Shown one piece after another: positions 8,888 through 20,566 of a stretch of DNA of 44,899 nt (position 1 is its first letter; every line of letters begins with the position of its first letter). Both the position numbers and the translations under genes were made by a program. The notes below the pieces were generated by a model. The model saw only the letters and a program-made list of their open reading frames with translations. It was not told the DNA's origin and made no database searches. This DNA is from Gammaproteobacteria bacterium. Lineage in GTDB: Bacteria > Pseudomonadota > Gammaproteobacteria > Ga0077536. Location: NCBI GenBank assembly GCA_009692265.1, contig SHZM01000025.1, positions 1 to 44,899 on the forward strand. The letters are read 5' to 3'.

Positions 8888-10849
8888 TTAGGCAAACACT
8901 CCGTGCACAAAGATTCCGAGAAGCGCGAGTAACCCCAGGATCATTGCAAAGGCGTAGTGGTAGAGGTAGCCGGACTGGATCTGGCGCGCCGCGTCGGCGC
9001 ACCACGCGACCATCTTCGCCGAGCCATTGATTAAAAAGCCGTCGATCACGCCGGCATCGCCCCACCGCCACAACACACCGCCCGTACCGCGCGCGCCGCC
9101 GGCGAAAAACCAGTCGTTAAACGCATCGAAGCCATATTTGTTTTCGAGTATTCGGTGTATAGGTTTGAAGGCCCCGGCAATACGTGCGGGCAATTCCGGT
9201 CGGTGCAAATAGAGGAACCACGCGCTGGCCGCGCCCGCGAACGCCAACCAGAACGGTGCTTGAGTGAAGCCGTGGCCCACGAACGCCCACGCGCCATGGA
9301 AGTGCTTACCCAAGTGTTCGAGAACGTTGTGCTCCGCGTGGACGACGATACTTCCGCCGAAATACCCGTCGAAGAGCATAGGCCCGGCGGCAATCAGGCC
9401 GGCGACTATCGACGGGATCGCCAAGGCGACGAGTGGGATCCACACCACCGCTGGCGACTCATGCAGATGTTCCTGGGTGTGGTGATCCATCCGTTCGCGG
9501 CCGTGGAAGACGAGGAACAGCAGCCGGAAGGAATATAGCGAGGTGATGAACACCCCGATTAAGCAGGCCCAGTAACCAAGTGCGGCGCCAGGGGTATGCG
9601 AGAGCTTGACCGCTTCGATGATTGCGTCTTTGGAAAAGAATCCTGCGGTCCCCGGAAAGCCGGTTAAGGCGAGGGTCCCGATTACTGAGGTGATCCAGGT
9701 GATCGGCATATAACGCCGCAGGCCACCCATCTTGCGCATGTCCTGTTCGTGGTGCATGCCAATAATCACCGAGCCTGCCGCCAGGAACAGCAACGCTTTA
9801 AAGAAGGCATGCGTGAAAAGATGAAAGATTGCGGCAGCATAGGCGGAAGCGCCCAGCGCCACCGTCATGTACCCGAGTTGTGACAGTGTCGAGTAGGCGA
9901 TAACCCGCTTGATATCGTGCTGAACCAAGCCGAGCAGGCCCATGAAAAACGTGGTAATCGATCCAATCACGAGCACCACGGACAGCGCCGTGGTTGAGAG
10001 TTCAAACAGCGGTGACATGCGCGCCACCATGAAGATCCCCGCGGTCACCATGGTTGCGGCGTGGATAAGTGCGGAGATTGGGGTTGGGCCTTCCATCGAA
10101 TCCGGCAGCCACACATGAAGCGGAACTTGCGCGGATTTCCCCATCGCACCGACAAACAAACACAAGCAAATGACGCTCAGCAGCGACCAGTCGTGACCTG
10201 CCCATAACGTAATCTCGGTCGATGCCAGGCTCGGTGCCTTGGCGAAGACCTGCGCGTAATCGAGCGTGCCGAAATAGGTCAGCACTGCCGCGATCCCGAG
10301 CAGAAACCCAAAGTCGCCGACTCGGTTCACGAGGAAAGCTTTCAGGTTGGCGTAGATCGCGCTGTCGCGCTTAAACCAAAACCCGATCAGGAGATAGGAC
10401 ACGACCCCGACCGCTTCCCAACCGAAGAACAGCTGCACGAAATTGTTCGCCATCACCAGCATCAGCATGCTGAAAGTGAACAGCGAAATGTACGAGAAAA
10501 ACCGTTGATAGCCGGGATCGTCGTGCATATAGCCGATCGTGTAGATATGCACCATCCACGACACGAAGGTCACCACCGTCATCATCGTGATGGTGAGCTG
10601 GTCGATCAGGAATCCAATCTGGAACGGCACACCGCCGCTAACCAGCCAAGTGTAGACAACCACGTTCAGCGGTTCGACGCCGCTGAAGACGATGTCGCGA
10701 AACACGAGGCACGAGCCGGCAAATGAGAAGCCGACACTTAAGATCGTGATCCAGTGTGCGCCGGAGCGACCCAGCGCGCGACCAAACAAGCCGGCAGCAA
10801 TGGCACCGACCAAGGGCGCGAGGACAATGGCGAGGCAGAGATCTTTCAC
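8888..10849 (-). CDS. nuoL: NADH-quinone oxidoreductase subunit L
   Basis: The distal proton-pumping subunit of the membrane arm, with the long lateral C-terminal helix typical of NuoL. Recognised by FFGWEAVGVVSYLLIGFW, KSAQVPLHVWLPDSMEGPTP and RVIAYSTLSQLGYM. Length 653 is normal. The start is a GTG with AGAGGA five bases upstream; the more usual ATG is absent at this position. Confidence 0.96.
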   Translation of the reverse strand: MKDLCLAIVLAPLVGAIAAGLFGRALGRSGAHWITILSVGFSFAGSCLVFRDIVFSGVEPLNVVVYTWLVSGGVPFQIGFLIDQLTITMMTVVTFVSWMVHIYTIGYMHDDPGYQRFFSYISLFTFSMLMLVMANNFVQLFFGWEAVGVVSYLLIGFWFKRDSAIYANLKAFLVNRVGDFGFLLGIAAVLTYFGTLDYAQVFAKAPSLASTEITLWAGHDWSLLSVICLCLFVGAMGKSAQVPLHVWLPDSMEGPTPISALIHAATMVTAGIFMVARMSPLFELSTTALSVVLVIGSITTFFMGLLGLVQHDIKRVIAYSTLSQLGYMTVALGASAYAAAIFHLFTHAFFKALLFLAAGSVIIGMHHEQDMRKMGGLRRYMPITWITSVIGTLALTGFPGTAGFFSKDAIIEAVKLSHTPGAALGYWACLIGVFITSLYSFRLLFLVFHGRERMDHHTQEHLHESPAVVWIPLVALAIPSIVAGLIAAGPMLFDGYFGGSIVVHAEHNVLEHLGKHFHGAWAFVGHGFTQAPFWLAFAGAASAWFLYLHRPELPARIAGAFKPIHRILENKYGFDAFNDWFFAGGARGTGGVLWRWGDAGVIDGFLINGSAKMVAWCADAARQIQSGYLYHYAFAMILGLLALLGIFVHGVFA

Positions 10850-10889
10850 GGCATCCTCTCGCGACTAATAGAAACGGGAGTCATTTCGG

Positions 10890-11195
10890 CTACCCTCGCA
10901 TCGCGCTGATGTCGTCGACATTGATGGAACTGCGATTGCGGAACAACACCACGAGGATCGCGAGCCCAATCGCGGACTCCGCGGCCGCGACCGTCAGGAT
11001 AAAAAACACGAACACCTGGCCACCGATATCGTGATTGAAGTGCGAAAACGCGATGAAATTCAGATTCACGGCCAGCAGCATTAATTCGATGCACATCAAC
11101 AATACGATGATGTTTTTGCGATTGATGAAAATTCCCGCGACGCTGACGCAGAATAGAATCGCGCCAACCATCAGGTAATCAGCAAGTGCCACCAT
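10890..11195 (-). CDS. nuoK: NADH-quinone oxidoreductase subunit K
   Basis: A 101-residue membrane subunit with three helices. [20 protein letters not shown] carries the conserved membrane glutamate of the E-channel, and [13 protein letters not shown] the second one. It lies between nuoJ and nuoL, as in other proteobacteria, with gaps of about 40 bases on both sides. Confidence 0.96.
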   Translation of the reverse strand: MVALADYLMVGAILFCVSVAGIFINRKNIIVLLMCIELMLLAVNLNFIAFSHFNHDIGGQVFVFFILTVAAAESAIGLAILVVLFRNRSSINVDDISAMRG

Positions 11196-11237
11196 GGCGC
11201 TAGGCTCCGTCTCGCGTAGGGGTGGACCGACTAACGC

Positions 11238-11843
11238 TCATTCCGGCGTCTCCGGCGACATCGCTTTAACCAACCGCACGCGCTCACGGCTGTTGGCCAA
11301 CACCTGGTGTTCAGGGCGCGGCGCTTTGGATTGCCGAGTCCCGCGTAAGGTCAGCGCGATTGCGGCGATGATCGCGACCAACAACACCACCGAGGCGACT
11401 TCAAACGGCAGCACATACTGCGTGTACAACACGCGGCCGAGTTCGGCGGTATTCTCATGTTCCGGGCCGACAGGGCCCGGGGCTGCGACCTGCGCGAGAC
11501 CAAAATGATCACGTCCGAGGACTGTGCCGATGGCGGCCAGCATCAGCACTGCGACTGCCCCCGCGATCGGGACATAACGCGCGAAGCCCTCGCGGACCAC
11601 CGCGATATTGATGTCGAGCATCATGACCACAAAGAGGAACAGCACCATCACCGCCCCGACATAGACCAGCACCAGCGCAATCGCCAGGAACTCCGCTTCA
11701 AGTTGCAGCCAAAGCCCCGCGCTGGCAAAAAACGCCACGACCAGAAAGAGCACGGCATGGACTGGATTGCGGACGGTGATCACCATCACCGCGGCAAATA
11801 CAAGGCCGGCGGAGAACAAGTAGAAAATAGTTTGTTCAAACAT
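11238..11843 (-). CDS. nuoJ: NADH-quinone oxidoreductase subunit J
   Basis: A membrane subunit with five predicted helices; VYVGAVMVLFLFVVMML is the family signature that forms part of the E-channel. I place the start at the ATG at 11843 (MFEQTIFYLFSAG), which gives 201 residues and leaves 19 bases after the nuoI stop. The frame runs open further upstream, but those residues overlap nuoI and do not look like NuoJ. Confidence 0.95.
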   Translation of the reverse strand: MFEQTIFYLFSAGLVFAAVMVITVRNPVHAVLFLVVAFFASAGLWLQLEAEFLAIALVLVYVGAVMVLFLFVVMMLDINIAVVREGFARYVPIAGAVAVLMLAAIGTVLGRDHFGLAQVAAPGPVGPEHENTAELGRVLYTQYVLPFEVASVVLLVAIIAAIALTLRGTRQSKAPRPEHQVLANSRERVRLVKAMSPETPE

Positions 11844-11862
11844 ACCGCGGGGTACTCGATCT

Positions 11863-12351
11863 TTAACGATACCGCGCTTCGGCCGCGCGATCTGCGGCGA
11901 TCTGTGCTTCGAAGCGATCGCCAACCGCCAGTAATTTTTCTTTCGTCATCAGCAGATCACCGCGTTGCTCGCCGTGGTACTCGAAGTGCCGGGTTTCGAC
12001 AATCGAATCGACGGGGCAGGATTCTTCACAAAACCCGCAGAAGATGCATTTGGTTAAATCAATCTCGTACTTGGTGGTACGCCGGGTGCCATCGTCCCGT
12101 GGTTCGGATTCGATGGTTATCGCAAGCGCCGGACATACCGCCTCGCACAACTTGCACGCGATGCAGCGCTCTTCACCATTGGGGTAGCGCCGCAGCGCAT
12201 GCAGGCCGCGAAAGCGCGGCGACTGCGGGGTTTTTTCCTCGGGGTACTGAATGGTGATCTTGCGCTCGAACAGATATTTACCGGTGAGCCGGAGGCCTTT
12301 CAGCAGCTCAAACAGCGCCAAGCTTTTGAAATAACCGACGACAGCATTCAT
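11863..12351 (-). CDS. nuoI: NADH-quinone oxidoreductase subunit I (two 4Fe-4S clusters)
   Basis: The ferredoxin-like peripheral-arm subunit carrying clusters N6a and N6b. Both cysteine sets are clear: [12 protein letters not shown] and [12 protein letters not shown]. The start is the ATG at 12351, which overlaps the nuoH stop as ATGA and gives 162 residues; the frame is open upstream inside nuoH, but that stretch is not NuoI-like. The tight overlap indicates translational coupling to nuoH. Confidence 0.96.
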   Translation of the reverse strand: MNAVVGYFKSLALFELLKGLRLTGKYLFERKITIQYPEEKTPQSPRFRGLHALRRYPNGEERCIACKLCEAVCPALAITIESEPRDDGTRRTTKYEIDLTKCIFCGFCEESCPVDSIVETRHFEYHGEQRGDLLMTKEKLLAVGDRFEAQIAADRAAEARYR

Positions 12352-13454
12352 GACGTCACCTCCGTCGTAGCAGTGTCGAACCACGGTGGGATCTTGTACA
12401 CGACCAGGGTCGAAATCAGCACGATCCAGACGATCGTAATTGGTAAAAACACTTTCCAGCCTAACCGCATGATCTGGTCGTAGCGATAACGCGGGAAGGT
12501 CGCGCGAAACCACAAGAACAAAAAGACGAATAGACTCAGCTTAAACACGAACCAATGGATCCCATCGCCAAAGAACGTCCCAACCACTGGCCACGCTGCC
12601 ATGAAGGCCGGCCAGGGGGACATCCAACCACCGAGAAACATCACAGCGGTCAGGCCCGAGATCAAAATGATATTGGCGTATTCGGCGAGGAAGAATAATG
12701 CGAAACCCATGCCTGCATATTCGACGTGGAAGCCGGCCACGATTTCGGATTCGCCTTCAGTGACATCGAAGGGTGCGCGGTTGGTTTCGGCGACACCCGA
12801 AATGAAGTAAATCAAGAAAAGTGGAAACAGCGGGAGCCAAAACCATGTGAGCACGTTGCCGCGTTGGGCTTCGACGATTTCGCCCAGATTCAGGCTGCCA
12901 GCCGCGACGAGCACACCGACCAGGGCAAAACCCATTGCGATTTCGTAGCTCACGATCTGCGCAGCCGAGCGCATCGCGCCTAGAAATGCGTATTTGGAAT
13001 TCGACGCCCACCCGGCGATGATGATGCCGTATACCCCGAGTGACGTGAGCGCCAAAATGTAGAGCAGCCCGGCGTTGATATTCGTCAACACTATCTCGCT
13101 ACCGAATGGGACCACTGCCCAGGCGGCGAGCGCGGGGGCCAGTGCCACGATTGGCGCGAGGAGGAACAGTACCTTGTCAGCACCATTCGGGATCACGATC
13201 TCTTTCATCAGCAATTTGAACGCGTCCGCAATCGGCTGACCCAGGCCGCCAAGGAATTTAATGCCGAAAAACGTGACGCGATTTGGCCCCATCCGTACTT
13301 GCATGTAGCCTATGACTTTACGCTCGAGCAGGGTGAGATAGGCGACGCTGACCATCAGCGGCAGCAGGATCAGCAAGATCTTGAGAAGGACAATCAGCAC
13401 CGTCGCGAGTGGCGTCGGCAGAAACGACAGCAGGTTGTAGAGGAATTCGGTCAC
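12348..13454 (-). CDS. nuoH: NADH-quinone oxidoreductase subunit H
   Basis: The membrane subunit that forms the quinone chamber together with NuoB and NuoD, with about eight helices. [19 protein letters not shown] is the conserved acidic loop at the quinone site, and RMGPNRV is also diagnostic. The start is a GTG at 13454 overlapping the nuoG stop as GTGA (368 residues); the open frame upstream, to 13541, lies within nuoG and has no NuoH character. Confidence 0.95.
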   Translation of the reverse strand: MTEFLYNLLSFLPTPLATVLIVLLKILLILLPLMVSVAYLTLLERKVIGYMQVRMGPNRVTFFGIKFLGGLGQPIADAFKLLMKEIVIPNGADKVLFLLAPIVALAPALAAWAVVPFGSEIVLTNINAGLLYILALTSLGVYGIIIAGWASNSKYAFLGAMRSAAQIVSYEIAMGFALVGVLVAAGSLNLGEIVEAQRGNVLTWFWLPLFPLFLIYFISGVAETNRAPFDVTEGESEIVAGFHVEYAGMGFALFFLAEYANIILISGLTAVMFLGGWMSPWPAFMAAWPVVGTFFGDGIHWFVFKLSLFVFLFLWFRATFPRYRYDQIMRLGWKVFLPITIVWIVLISTLVVYKIPPWFDTATTEVTS

Positions 13455-15841
13455 CGAGTACCACCGGCCCCGCGCACTGTCACGGTAGCCGCCGTGGTCA
13501 GTTGAGTGCCGAGGTTCGTAGTCGCGTAAATCAAGCAGCAACCGTCTGGGACTGAGGAATCACTCATGGCGATCGCTGAAACATCGGCGCCACCCACATT
13601 GAGAAGCACCTGTGCTTGATCCTGAAGCTTTAGAGTGGCCAACGTCGCCGGCGAGAGATGCACGCCCTCATCACCAACCTGGGGCATTTGTTGAAGCGCG
13701 CTGGCGCGCCGGACCAGGCTGTCCGTGCGATTCAAGGGCACTTGCACGACAAGCTCAAGCCTGGGCTCAATCCCGGGAGCGGCATTTGCGTGGCCTCCCG
13801 GCAATGGTCGAGGATTCAATGGCTCAACCCGCGGTATACCGCATAGCGCTTTCAGTTCTGTGGTGATATCGGCGCAGGTCACTGCGGTAAATCCTGGCAG
13901 TCCGCAGCGGTCACCTAGCGCACGCAGGATTTTCCACGCCGCGCGCGCACTGCCTGGCGCTTTCACCGCGGGTACAAACGTTTGCCAAGCTCCGCTCGCA
14001 TTAACGAGGCTGCCTTCATTTTCACCAAAGCTCGCGATCGGCAGCAGCAGGTGCGCGACTTGCTCCAAGGTCGGCGAGGTAAACGCGGTTAATGCCGCCA
14101 CAAATTTCGCCTGCACCAAGGTCGCCACCGCCGTCGCAGGCGCGCTGCAGTCGCGATCAGGTTCAAACCCCAGCAACAGATACGCGTCCAACGGAGTCGT
14201 TAACATCCGCGCGGCACAGTATCCGATAGCGCCGGCTTCACGTCCGCCAGGGCCGCGGTGAGGAACCGCCCCCGCGAGCCAAGCGCCCGCAGCATTCGCG
14301 CCGTCGGTCAGTTGACCGCTGCGACCATTGAGGCTTTGCACAAGCGTCGCTGCAAGGCTGAACAAGCGACTCCGTTCGGCGTGCATTTGCGCGCGATTTC
14401 CAAGTACAACCAGAATTTTCTGACCAGCTGCGATAAGTTCGGCCAGGCGCGTGGCCTCCGCCCGCGGCGTGAATTGCGCAAGCGCCCCGCCCGCACCGGT
14501 CGCGCGTTCGACTACTGCCCGGGTAACAGCACCGAGGATCGCGACGAGTGCGCTCGGAGCAACCGCAAGCTGCGCGCTCAAGTCAAAATTGTATTCCTGA
14601 TGTAGGCTGTCGATCGCGATGACCTGCGCGCCGCGCAGCGCGGCCTTGCGCAGTCGATGATTAATCAAGGGTTGGTCATGGCGCGGATAGCCTCCGACGA
14701 TCACGATCGTGTCGGCTTGCTCAAGTTCGCTAAAAGCAAAGCCGAGGCTCGGAAAACGCGGTTCACTCGAATCACCGGAAAAGTCGTGCTGACGCAGGCG
14801 GTGATCGACATTAGCACTGCCGAGACCACGCACGAAACGTTGCAACAGGAACATTTCTTCACAGGTCGACGATGGCGCGGCTAGGGCACCTAAGCGATTA
14901 CTCTTTCCGGGTTCCGTAACCGCGGCTTCCAGGGTTACCAGCGCGGTTTCCCAATCGCACTCGCGCCATGCGCCGTTTTCTTTAATGCGTGGGGTCAGTA
15001 ATCGATCTTCATGGCGCAGGCCTTGATAACTGAAACGATCGCGATCCGAAATCCAAGTCTCGTTGATTCCTTCGTTTTCCATCGGCACAACACGTTTCAG
15101 TACCTGCCCTTTGGCATGCACGTGTACGTTCGAACCCACGCAATCGTGGATTGCGACGGCGTCGTGTTGCTGCAACTCCCACGCGCGCGCCGAGTAGCGA
15201 TAGGGCTTGGACGTCAGCGCGCCAACCGGACAAAGATCGATCACATTCCCGGACAGTTCCGAGACCATCGCTTGCGCGACATAGGTACCGATCTCCATGT
15301 CTTCGCCGCGCCCGGTGGCACCAAGTTCGCGCAAGCCCGCGATTTCTTCGCCGAAGCGCACGCAGCGCGTACAGTGGATGCAGCGGGTCATGTCGGTCTG
15401 GACCAGAGGTCCGATGTTCTTATCGCGGACCACGCGTTTACGTTCGGTGAACTGCGATACCGCGCTACCGTAACCGAGTGCTAGATCCTGCAGCTCGCAT
15501 TCGCCGCCCTGGTCGCAGATCGGGCAGTCGAGCGGATGGTTGATCAAGAGAAACTCCATCGTCGCCTGCTGTCCCGAAATTGCCTTTGGCGATTTCGTAA
15601 ACACCTTCATGCCGTCCATGACCGGAGTAGCACACGCCGGTTGTGGTTTTGGCGCGCGCTCGACTTCAACTAAACACATCCGACAATTCGCGGCTACCGT
15701 GAGTTTCTTGTGATAGCAGAAGCGTGGGATATATACCCCCGCGGCATCGGTTACATCAATGAGCATCGCGCCTTTACGGGCTTGCACCGGTTGGCCGTCG
15801 ACTTCGATAGTGACAAGGTCTTCGGTAATTTGGGCGCTCAT
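13451..15841 (-). CDS. nuoG: NADH-quinone oxidoreductase subunit G
   Basis: The large iron-sulfur subunit of the peripheral arm. The N-terminal ferredoxin domain has [18 protein letters not shown] and a later cysteine in PACATPV for the 2Fe-2S cluster. [18 protein letters not shown] and [13 protein letters not shown], followed by IDLCPVGAL, bind the next clusters. The CxxCxxxC set of the off-path N7 cluster is not seen; only IHDCVGSN lies there. The C-terminal molybdopterin-oxidoreductase-like part is divergent, as is common. Length 796. The stop overlaps the nuoH GTG. Confidence 0.94.
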   Translation of the reverse strand: MSAQITEDLVTIEVDGQPVQARKGAMLIDVTDAAGVYIPRFCYHKKLTVAANCRMCLVEVERAPKPQPACATPVMDGMKVFTKSPKAISGQQATMEFLLINHPLDCPICDQGGECELQDLALGYGSAVSQFTERKRVVRDKNIGPLVQTDMTRCIHCTRCVRFGEEIAGLRELGATGRGEDMEIGTYVAQAMVSELSGNVIDLCPVGALTSKPYRYSARAWELQQHDAVAIHDCVGSNVHVHAKGQVLKRVVPMENEGINETWISDRDRFSYQGLRHEDRLLTPRIKENGAWRECDWETALVTLEAAVTEPGKSNRLGALAAPSSTCEEMFLLQRFVRGLGSANVDHRLRQHDFSGDSSEPRFPSLGFAFSELEQADTIVIVGGYPRHDQPLINHRLRKAALRGAQVIAIDSLHQEYNFDLSAQLAVAPSALVAILGAVTRAVVERATGAGGALAQFTPRAEATRLAELIAAGQKILVVLGNRAQMHAERSRLFSLAATLVQSLNGRSGQLTDGANAAGAWLAGAVPHRGPGGREAGAIGYCAARMLTTPLDAYLLLGFEPDRDCSAPATAVATLVQAKFVAALTAFTSPTLEQVAHLLLPIASFGENEGSLVNASGAWQTFVPAVKAPGSARAAWKILRALGDRCGLPGFTAVTCADITTELKALCGIPRVEPLNPRPLPGGHANAAPGIEPRLELVVQVPLNRTDSLVRRASALQQMPQVGDEGVHLSPATLATLKLQDQAQVLLNVGGADVSAIAMSDSSVPDGCCLIYATTNLGTQLTTAATVTVRGAGGTR

Positions 15842-15858
15842 CGGAATGCTCGATTTCG

Positions 15859-17160
15859 TTAGGCAGCCGCGCGCGGCGTGCTGAAAATGCTTCGGCCGTG
15901 TTGCACGTAGTGTTCGAACTCTGGTCGGAAATGCTTGACGAAGCTGCGCACCGGCATCGCCGCCGCATCGCCTAGGGCGCAGATCGTGCGGCCTTCGATT
16001 TTAGACGCGACGTTATCGAGCTTATCTATATCCGCAGCTTGGCCTTCGGCCGCGAGAATCCGGCACAGCATGCGATACAACCACCCGGTGCCTTCGCGAC
16101 ACGGGGTGCACTGGCCGCAGGACTCGGCGTAGTAAAAGCGCGAAATTCGGCGCAGCACCTGAACCATGTCCGTAGTGTCGTCCATCACGATTACGGCACC
16201 TGAACCCAGCATCGAGCCCGCTTTCAAAATCGAATCATAGTCCATGTCGAGTTCAAGCATGATGTGGCCGGGTAGCACGGGTACTGAGGAGCCACCAGGA
16301 ATCACTGCCTTCAGTGGCCTGCCATCGCGCATGCCACCCGCGAGTTCCAGCAATTTCCTAAACGGAGTGCTTAATGGGATCTCAAAGTTCCCGGGATTAG
16401 CCACATGCCCACTGACCGAGAAAATCTTCGTGCCCGAATTGTTCGGCTTGCCGTAGCTCGTGAACCAGTCGGGACCGTTACGCAGAATAGTCGGCACCGA
16501 GGCAAGCGACTCTGTATTGTTGATGGTCGTGGGTTTACCGTAGAGCCCGTAAGTCGCGGGAAATGGTGGCTTGAAGCGCGGCTGGCCTTTTTTCCCTTCC
16601 AGGGATTCCAGCAGCGCGGTCTCCTCGCCACAGATATACGCACCAGCGCCGAGGTGATCGTAGAGATCGAAGTCGACACCCGCGCCCAGAATGTTCTTGC
16701 CGAGATACCCCGCGGCATAAGCCCCTTTCAACGCTTCGACAAAATGCAGGTACGGTTCGTCCATGAATTCGCCGCGCATATAGTTGTAGCCGACGGTCGC
16801 ACCGATGGCGTAACCCGCGATCGCCATGCCCTCGACCAGCGCGTGTGGATTGAAGCGCAAAATATCGCGATCTTTACAGGTGCCAGGCTCGCTCTCGTCC
16901 GAATTACACACGATGTATTTCTGAATGCCTGGGGTCTTTGGCATGAAACTCCACTTAACCCCGGCTGGAAAGCCAGCACCGCCGCGGCCGCGCAAACCTG
17001 ATGCCTTAACTTGTTCGATGACATTGTTCGGCGGAATTTTTTCGCGCAGGATCTTCTCCCATGCGGTATAGCCACCGATGCTCCGATAGGTTTCCATCGA
17101 CCACGGGCAAGCATGGCCCAATGTCGCGAAGCAGGTCAGATTCAGCGGCACATCACTCAT
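15859..17160 (-). CDS. nuoF: NADH-quinone oxidoreductase subunit F (NADH/FMN site)
   Basis: The electron entry subunit: it binds NADH and FMN and carries the N3 4Fe-4S cluster. [20 protein letters not shown] is the nucleotide-binding loop, [18 protein letters not shown] follows, and [11 protein letters not shown] with the later ICALGD supplies the cluster cysteines. The length of 433 residues is normal. It starts 9 bases after the nuoE stop and is followed by nuoG after 17 bases. Confidence 0.96.
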   Translation of the reverse strand: MSDVPLNLTCFATLGHACPWSMETYRSIGGYTAWEKILREKIPPNNVIEQVKASGLRGRGGAGFPAGVKWSFMPKTPGIQKYIVCNSDESEPGTCKDRDILRFNPHALVEGMAIAGYAIGATVGYNYMRGEFMDEPYLHFVEALKGAYAAGYLGKNILGAGVDFDLYDHLGAGAYICGEETALLESLEGKKGQPRFKPPFPATYGLYGKPTTINNTESLASVPTILRNGPDWFTSYGKPNNSGTKIFSVSGHVANPGNFEIPLSTPFRKLLELAGGMRDGRPLKAVIPGGSSVPVLPGHIMLELDMDYDSILKAGSMLGSGAVIVMDDTTDMVQVLRRISRFYYAESCGQCTPCREGTGWLYRMLCRILAAEGQAADIDKLDNVASKIEGRTICALGDAAAMPVRSFVKHFRPEFEHYVQHGRSIFSTPRAAA

Positions 17161-17169
17161 GGGACGATC

Positions 17170-17676
17170 TCATGTCAATTTCGCCAAAATCTGATCGATT
17201 TTTTCCGTGGTCAGATTTTCATAATAAATATGATCGATCATCATCATCGGTGCGCCGGCACACGCGGCGAGGCATTCTTCTTCCGGTTTGAGATAGCACT
17301 TGCCGTCGCTCGTAGATCCACCAACCTTGATGCCGAGCCGTTTCTCGACATGCGCGAGCATCTCGTCTCCCCCCCGCAGCATGCACGAAATATTCGTGCA
17401 TACCGAAATGCTGTGATGCCCCACCGGTTTAGTTTCGAACATCGAATAAAAGCTCGCGACTTCGTATACCGCGATGCGCGCGAGCCCAAGGTAATTTGCC
17501 ACTGCATCCATCAGTTCGGTCGTTAAGAATCCGTGATTTTCGTGTTGGACTTCGCGCAGTGCCGCAAGCACCGCCGAGCGCTTTTGCTCTGGCGGATACT
17601 TGGCGATCCATTCGTCGATCACTGCGCACGCGTGGGAGGACAGGACTTGAGTATCGGTAGCGCTCATAACTGACAT
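17170..17676 (-). CDS. nuoE: NADH-quinone oxidoreductase subunit E
   Basis: The thioredoxin-like peripheral subunit with 2Fe-2S cluster N1a. The ligands are visible as CTNISC and, later, EEECLAACAGAP. Length 168 if the first ATG is used; a second in-frame ATG at 17667 is equally possible, since neither has a strong ribosome-binding site. It starts just after the nuoD stop at 17683. Confidence 0.95.
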   Translation of the reverse strand: MSVMSATDTQVLSSHACAVIDEWIAKYPPEQKRSAVLAALREVQHENHGFLTTELMDAVANYLGLARIAVYEVASFYSMFETKPVGHHSISVCTNISCMLRGGDEMLAHVEKRLGIKVGGSTSDGKCYLKPEEECLAACAGAPMMMIDHIYYENLTTEKIDQILAKLT

Positions 17677-17682
17677 TTAACG

Positions 17683-18936
17683 TTATCGATCGATTTCGCC
17701 AAACACGACGTCCATGGTCCCGATCACCGCAACCACATCGGCGAGCATGTGGCCCTGGACCATTTCATTCATTGCGGACAAATGCGCAAAGCCTGGTGCG
17801 CGCACTTTGAGGCGATAGGGCTTGTTAGCACCATCCGAGATCAGCAGGATCCCGAATTCTCCTTTCGGATGCTCTACCGCGGCATACACTTCGCCGGCGG
17901 GAACACAGTAGCCTTCGGTGAATAGCTTGAAGTGATGGATAAGAGATTCCATATCCCCCTTCATCTCGCCGCGACTGGGGGGACTGAGCTTGTGATCATC
18001 GAGCATCACGGGTCCTGGATTCGCGCGTAACCAGTCCACGCATTGCTTAATAATGCGCGCCGATTGCCGCATCTCTTCGACTCGCACCAGGTACCGGTCG
18101 TAGCAATCACCGTTCACGCCAACGGGAATATCGAAATCAAGATCCGCGTACACCTCATACGGCTGCTTCTTGCGGAGATCCCATTCGACTCCGGAGCCGC
18201 GCAACATCGGGCCCGTAAAGCCGAGTGCCAATGCGCGTTCGGGGGTGACGATCCCGATATCCACCGTGCGCTGCTTCCAGATCCGGTTATCGGTCAATAG
18301 AGTTTCGTATTCGTCGACACAGGCCGGAAAGCGCGCGACGAAATCGTCGACAAAATCGAGAATCGAGCCCTGTCTATTGCTGTTCAACGCCGCGATCTCT
18401 TTGTCGCCGCGCCATTTTGAAGGCTGGTACTGCGGCATGCGCTCAGGCAGGTCACGGTAGACACCCCCCGGTCGATAGTATGTCGCGTGCATGCGTGTCC
18501 CGGAGACTGCTTCATAGCAGTCCATCAAATCCTCGCGTTCGCGAAAGCAATAGAGGAATACCGTCATTGCGCCGATATCCAGACCATGTGCGCCTAACCA
18601 CATCAAGTGATTAAGGACCCGTGTAATCTCGTCGAACATCACCCGGATGTACTGTGCTCGCAGAGGTGGCGTTACCCCGAGCAGGCGCTCGATTGCCATC
18701 ACGTACGCATGTTCGTTACACATCATCGACACGTAATCGAGCCGATCCATGTAGCCGATGCTCTGGTTGAACGGCTTGTTCTCGGCGAGCTTCTCGGTCG
18801 CGCGGTGCAGAAGACCGATATGCGGATCCGCGCGTTCGATCACTTCCCCGTCCATTTCGAGTACCAGGCGCAATACACCGTGTGCCGCCGGATGCTGCGG
18901 GCCGAAGTTCAAGGTCATGTTGCGGATTTCGGGCAT
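17683..18936 (-). CDS. nuoD: NADH-quinone oxidoreductase subunit D
   Basis: The 49-kDa-type subunit that forms most of the quinone-binding pocket, related to NiFe-hydrogenase large subunits. [15 protein letters not shown] at the N-terminus and [11 protein letters not shown] are family signatures. At 417 residues it is a stand-alone NuoD, not the NuoCD fusion of enterobacteria. The C-terminal [12 protein letters not shown] is typical. Confidence 0.97.
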   Translation of the reverse strand: MPEIRNMTLNFGPQHPAAHGVLRLVLEMDGEVIERADPHIGLLHRATEKLAENKPFNQSIGYMDRLDYVSMMCNEHAYVMAIERLLGVTPPLRAQYIRVMFDEITRVLNHLMWLGAHGLDIGAMTVFLYCFREREDLMDCYEAVSGTRMHATYYRPGGVYRDLPERMPQYQPSKWRGDKEIAALNSNRQGSILDFVDDFVARFPACVDEYETLLTDNRIWKQRTVDIGIVTPERALALGFTGPMLRGSGVEWDLRKKQPYEVYADLDFDIPVGVNGDCYDRYLVRVEEMRQSARIIKQCVDWLRANPGPVMLDDHKLSPPSRGEMKGDMESLIHHFKLFTEGYCVPAGEVYAAVEHPKGEFGILLISDGANKPYRLKVRAPGFAHLSAMNEMVQGHMLADVVAVIGTMDVVFGEIDR

Positions 18937-18964
18937 AGGCTACGGAACGACGGTAATACGGAGC

Positions 18965-19648
18965 TTAGTGGACAGCATCGGGGGCACGGCCGTCGTCGCG
19001 GATCACGCGCGGCACCAGGGTGCGCGCTTCAATTGACACCGGTTGATAGACCACCCGTTTCTTTTCGGGGTCGTATCGCACTTCAACATAACCTTCGAGC
19101 GGGAAGTCCTTGCGGAACGGATGGCCGATGAAGCCATAGTCGGTAAGGATCCGGCGTAAATCCGGATGGCCTTCGAATAAAATACCAAACAAATCGAAGG
19201 CTTCACGTTCATACCAATCCGCGCAGGCCCACACCTCAACCACGGAGGCGACACGCGGCGGATCGTCGTTCAAATAGGTTTTCACGCGGAGTCTTTGGTT
19301 CAAGCTTACCGAGAGTAATTGATAAGCCACCGCAAACCGTCCTTGGCTGCTTGGAGTTTGCAGGTTGGCCTGCCCGTGGCTTACCGCGCGGCTAAAGCCC
19401 TGGGTGGTCGCCTGCTGGGTAATCCAGTCGGCGTGCCCGTAAGTGCTGTAATCCACGCCCGACAGATCGGAGAGTTGTTCGAATTGCAGCCCTGGTGTGT
19501 CGCGTAACAGGCGCGCAACTTTAGTGATATCGACTGAGGCGACTACGATGCTGACTTCGCCCTGGGCGACGGCATGGGCCACGAGACTCGTGCCGAGTGA
19601 GGCAGTCAGCCGGTCAACGAGGGCTTCAAGTTTTAGCGTGGCAGGCAT
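18965..19648 (-). CDS. nuoC: NADH-quinone oxidoreductase subunit C
   Basis: The 30-kDa-type peripheral subunit. Recognised by [11 protein letters not shown], the stretch [20 protein letters not shown], and the C-terminal [19 protein letters not shown]. Length 227. It starts three bases after the nuoB stop and lies 28 bases before nuoD, so the separate C and D genes are still tightly linked. Confidence 0.96.
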   Translation of the reverse strand: MPATLKLEALVDRLTASLGTSLVAHAVAQGEVSIVVASVDITKVARLLRDTPGLQFEQLSDLSGVDYSTYGHADWITQQATTQGFSRAVSHGQANLQTPSSQGRFAVAYQLLSVSLNQRLRVKTYLNDDPPRVASVVEVWACADWYEREAFDLFGILFEGHPDLRRILTDYGFIGHPFRKDFPLEGYVEVRYDPEKKRVVYQPVSIEARTLVPRVIRDDGRAPDAVH

Positions 19649-19651
19649 CGG

Positions 19652-20128
19652 TTACCGGCTGATCGTGTTGGTGCGCTTGATTTTTTCCTGCAGCTGAATC
19701 ACACCGAACAGAAGTGCTTCAGCTGTTGGCGGGCAGCCTGGGACGTAGACATCGACCGGAACAATGCGATCGCAACCGCGCGTTACTGAATATGAATAGT
19801 GGTAATAACCGCCGCCATTCGCACACGAACCCATCGAAATCACCCATTTAGGCTCGGTCATTTGATCGTAAACCTTGCGCAGCGCCGGGGCCATTTTGTT
19901 AACGAGGGTACCGGCTACGATCATGACGTCCGACTGCCGCGGGCTAGGCCGAAAGATCACGCCGAAGCGATCGAGGTCGTAGCGCGACGCACCGGCATGC
20001 ATCATTTCCACCGCGCAGCAGGCAAGTCCGAAAGTCATCGGCCACAGCGAGCCGGTGCGCGCCCAATTCACGACATTATCGATGGAAGTCGTGACGAAGC
20101 CGCGCTCGGCCATGTCGTTCATTCCCAT
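19652..20128 (-). CDS. nuoB: NADH-quinone oxidoreductase subunit B (N2 cluster)
   Basis: Carries the terminal 4Fe-4S cluster N2 that reduces quinone. The ligands are in [18 protein letters not shown] and [12 protein letters not shown] prefer the ATG at 20128, because AGGAG lies seven bases upstream. An ATG two codons later, at 20122, overlaps the nuoA stop as ATGA and is an alternative; the upstream ATG at 20149 would overlap nuoA more deeply. Length 158 residues from the preferred start. Confidence 0.95.
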   Translation of the reverse strand: MGMNDMAERGFVTTSIDNVVNWARTGSLWPMTFGLACCAVEMMHAGASRYDLDRFGVIFRPSPRQSDVMIVAGTLVNKMAPALRKVYDQMTEPKWVISMGSCANGGGYYHYSYSVTRGCDRIVPVDVYVPGCPPTAEALLFGVIQLQEKIKRTNTISR

Positions 20129-20487
20129 TCGAGCGCTCCTTTCTTCCATTCGTAGATGAAGCCCACCACGAGCACCGACAGGAAAATCATCATCGCGTAG
20201 AACCCCTGGAGGCCGATCTCATCGAGCACCACGGCCCACGGGAAAAAAAACGCAATTTCCAAGTCAAACAGAATGAACAGGATGGCGACTAAGTAGTAGC
20301 GGACGTCGAATTTCATACGTGCGTCTTCGAAGGCATCGAAGCCGCATTCATACGGGGCGTTTTTTTCCGGATCGTCCTTGTAAACTCGCAGGAGCTGCCC
20401 GATCCCGTAGCCAGCGCCCAGGGACACGGTGCCGACCGCCACGCCGACGGCGAGAAACATCAGAATCGGCAAATAAAGCTCTAGCAT
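20119..20487 (-). CDS. nuoA: NADH-quinone oxidoreductase subunit A
   Basis: The first gene of the complex I operon: a three-helix membrane subunit of 122 residues. [20 protein letters not shown] is the conserved loop, with a cysteine near the quinone entrance. The start is the ATG at 20487 ([10 protein letters not shown]), with GGGAG four bases upstream. The frame continues upstream into the tRNA region, but that part is not coding. The gene lies 79 bases downstream of tRNA-Leu, so it may be transcribed partly from the same promoter region. Confidence 0.95.
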   Translation of the reverse strand: MLELYLPILMFLAVGVAVGTVSLGAGYGIGQLLRVYKDDPEKNAPYECGFDAFEDARMKFDVRYYLVAILFILFDLEIAFFFPWAVVLDEIGLQGFYAMMIFLSVLVVGFIYEWKKGALEWE

Positions 20488-20566
20488 TATGCTCCCGCCA
20501 CTGGCGCCCAAAGTGCTTCGCGAGTTTAGTCCGACAAGCTTATGCGTGTAACTACAGCGAATGATT

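Noticed and set aside
11457..12257. A 266-codon plus-strand frame opposite nuoJ and nuoI
   Set aside because: Antisense to recognised complex I genes, with a strongly biased composition and no start signal.
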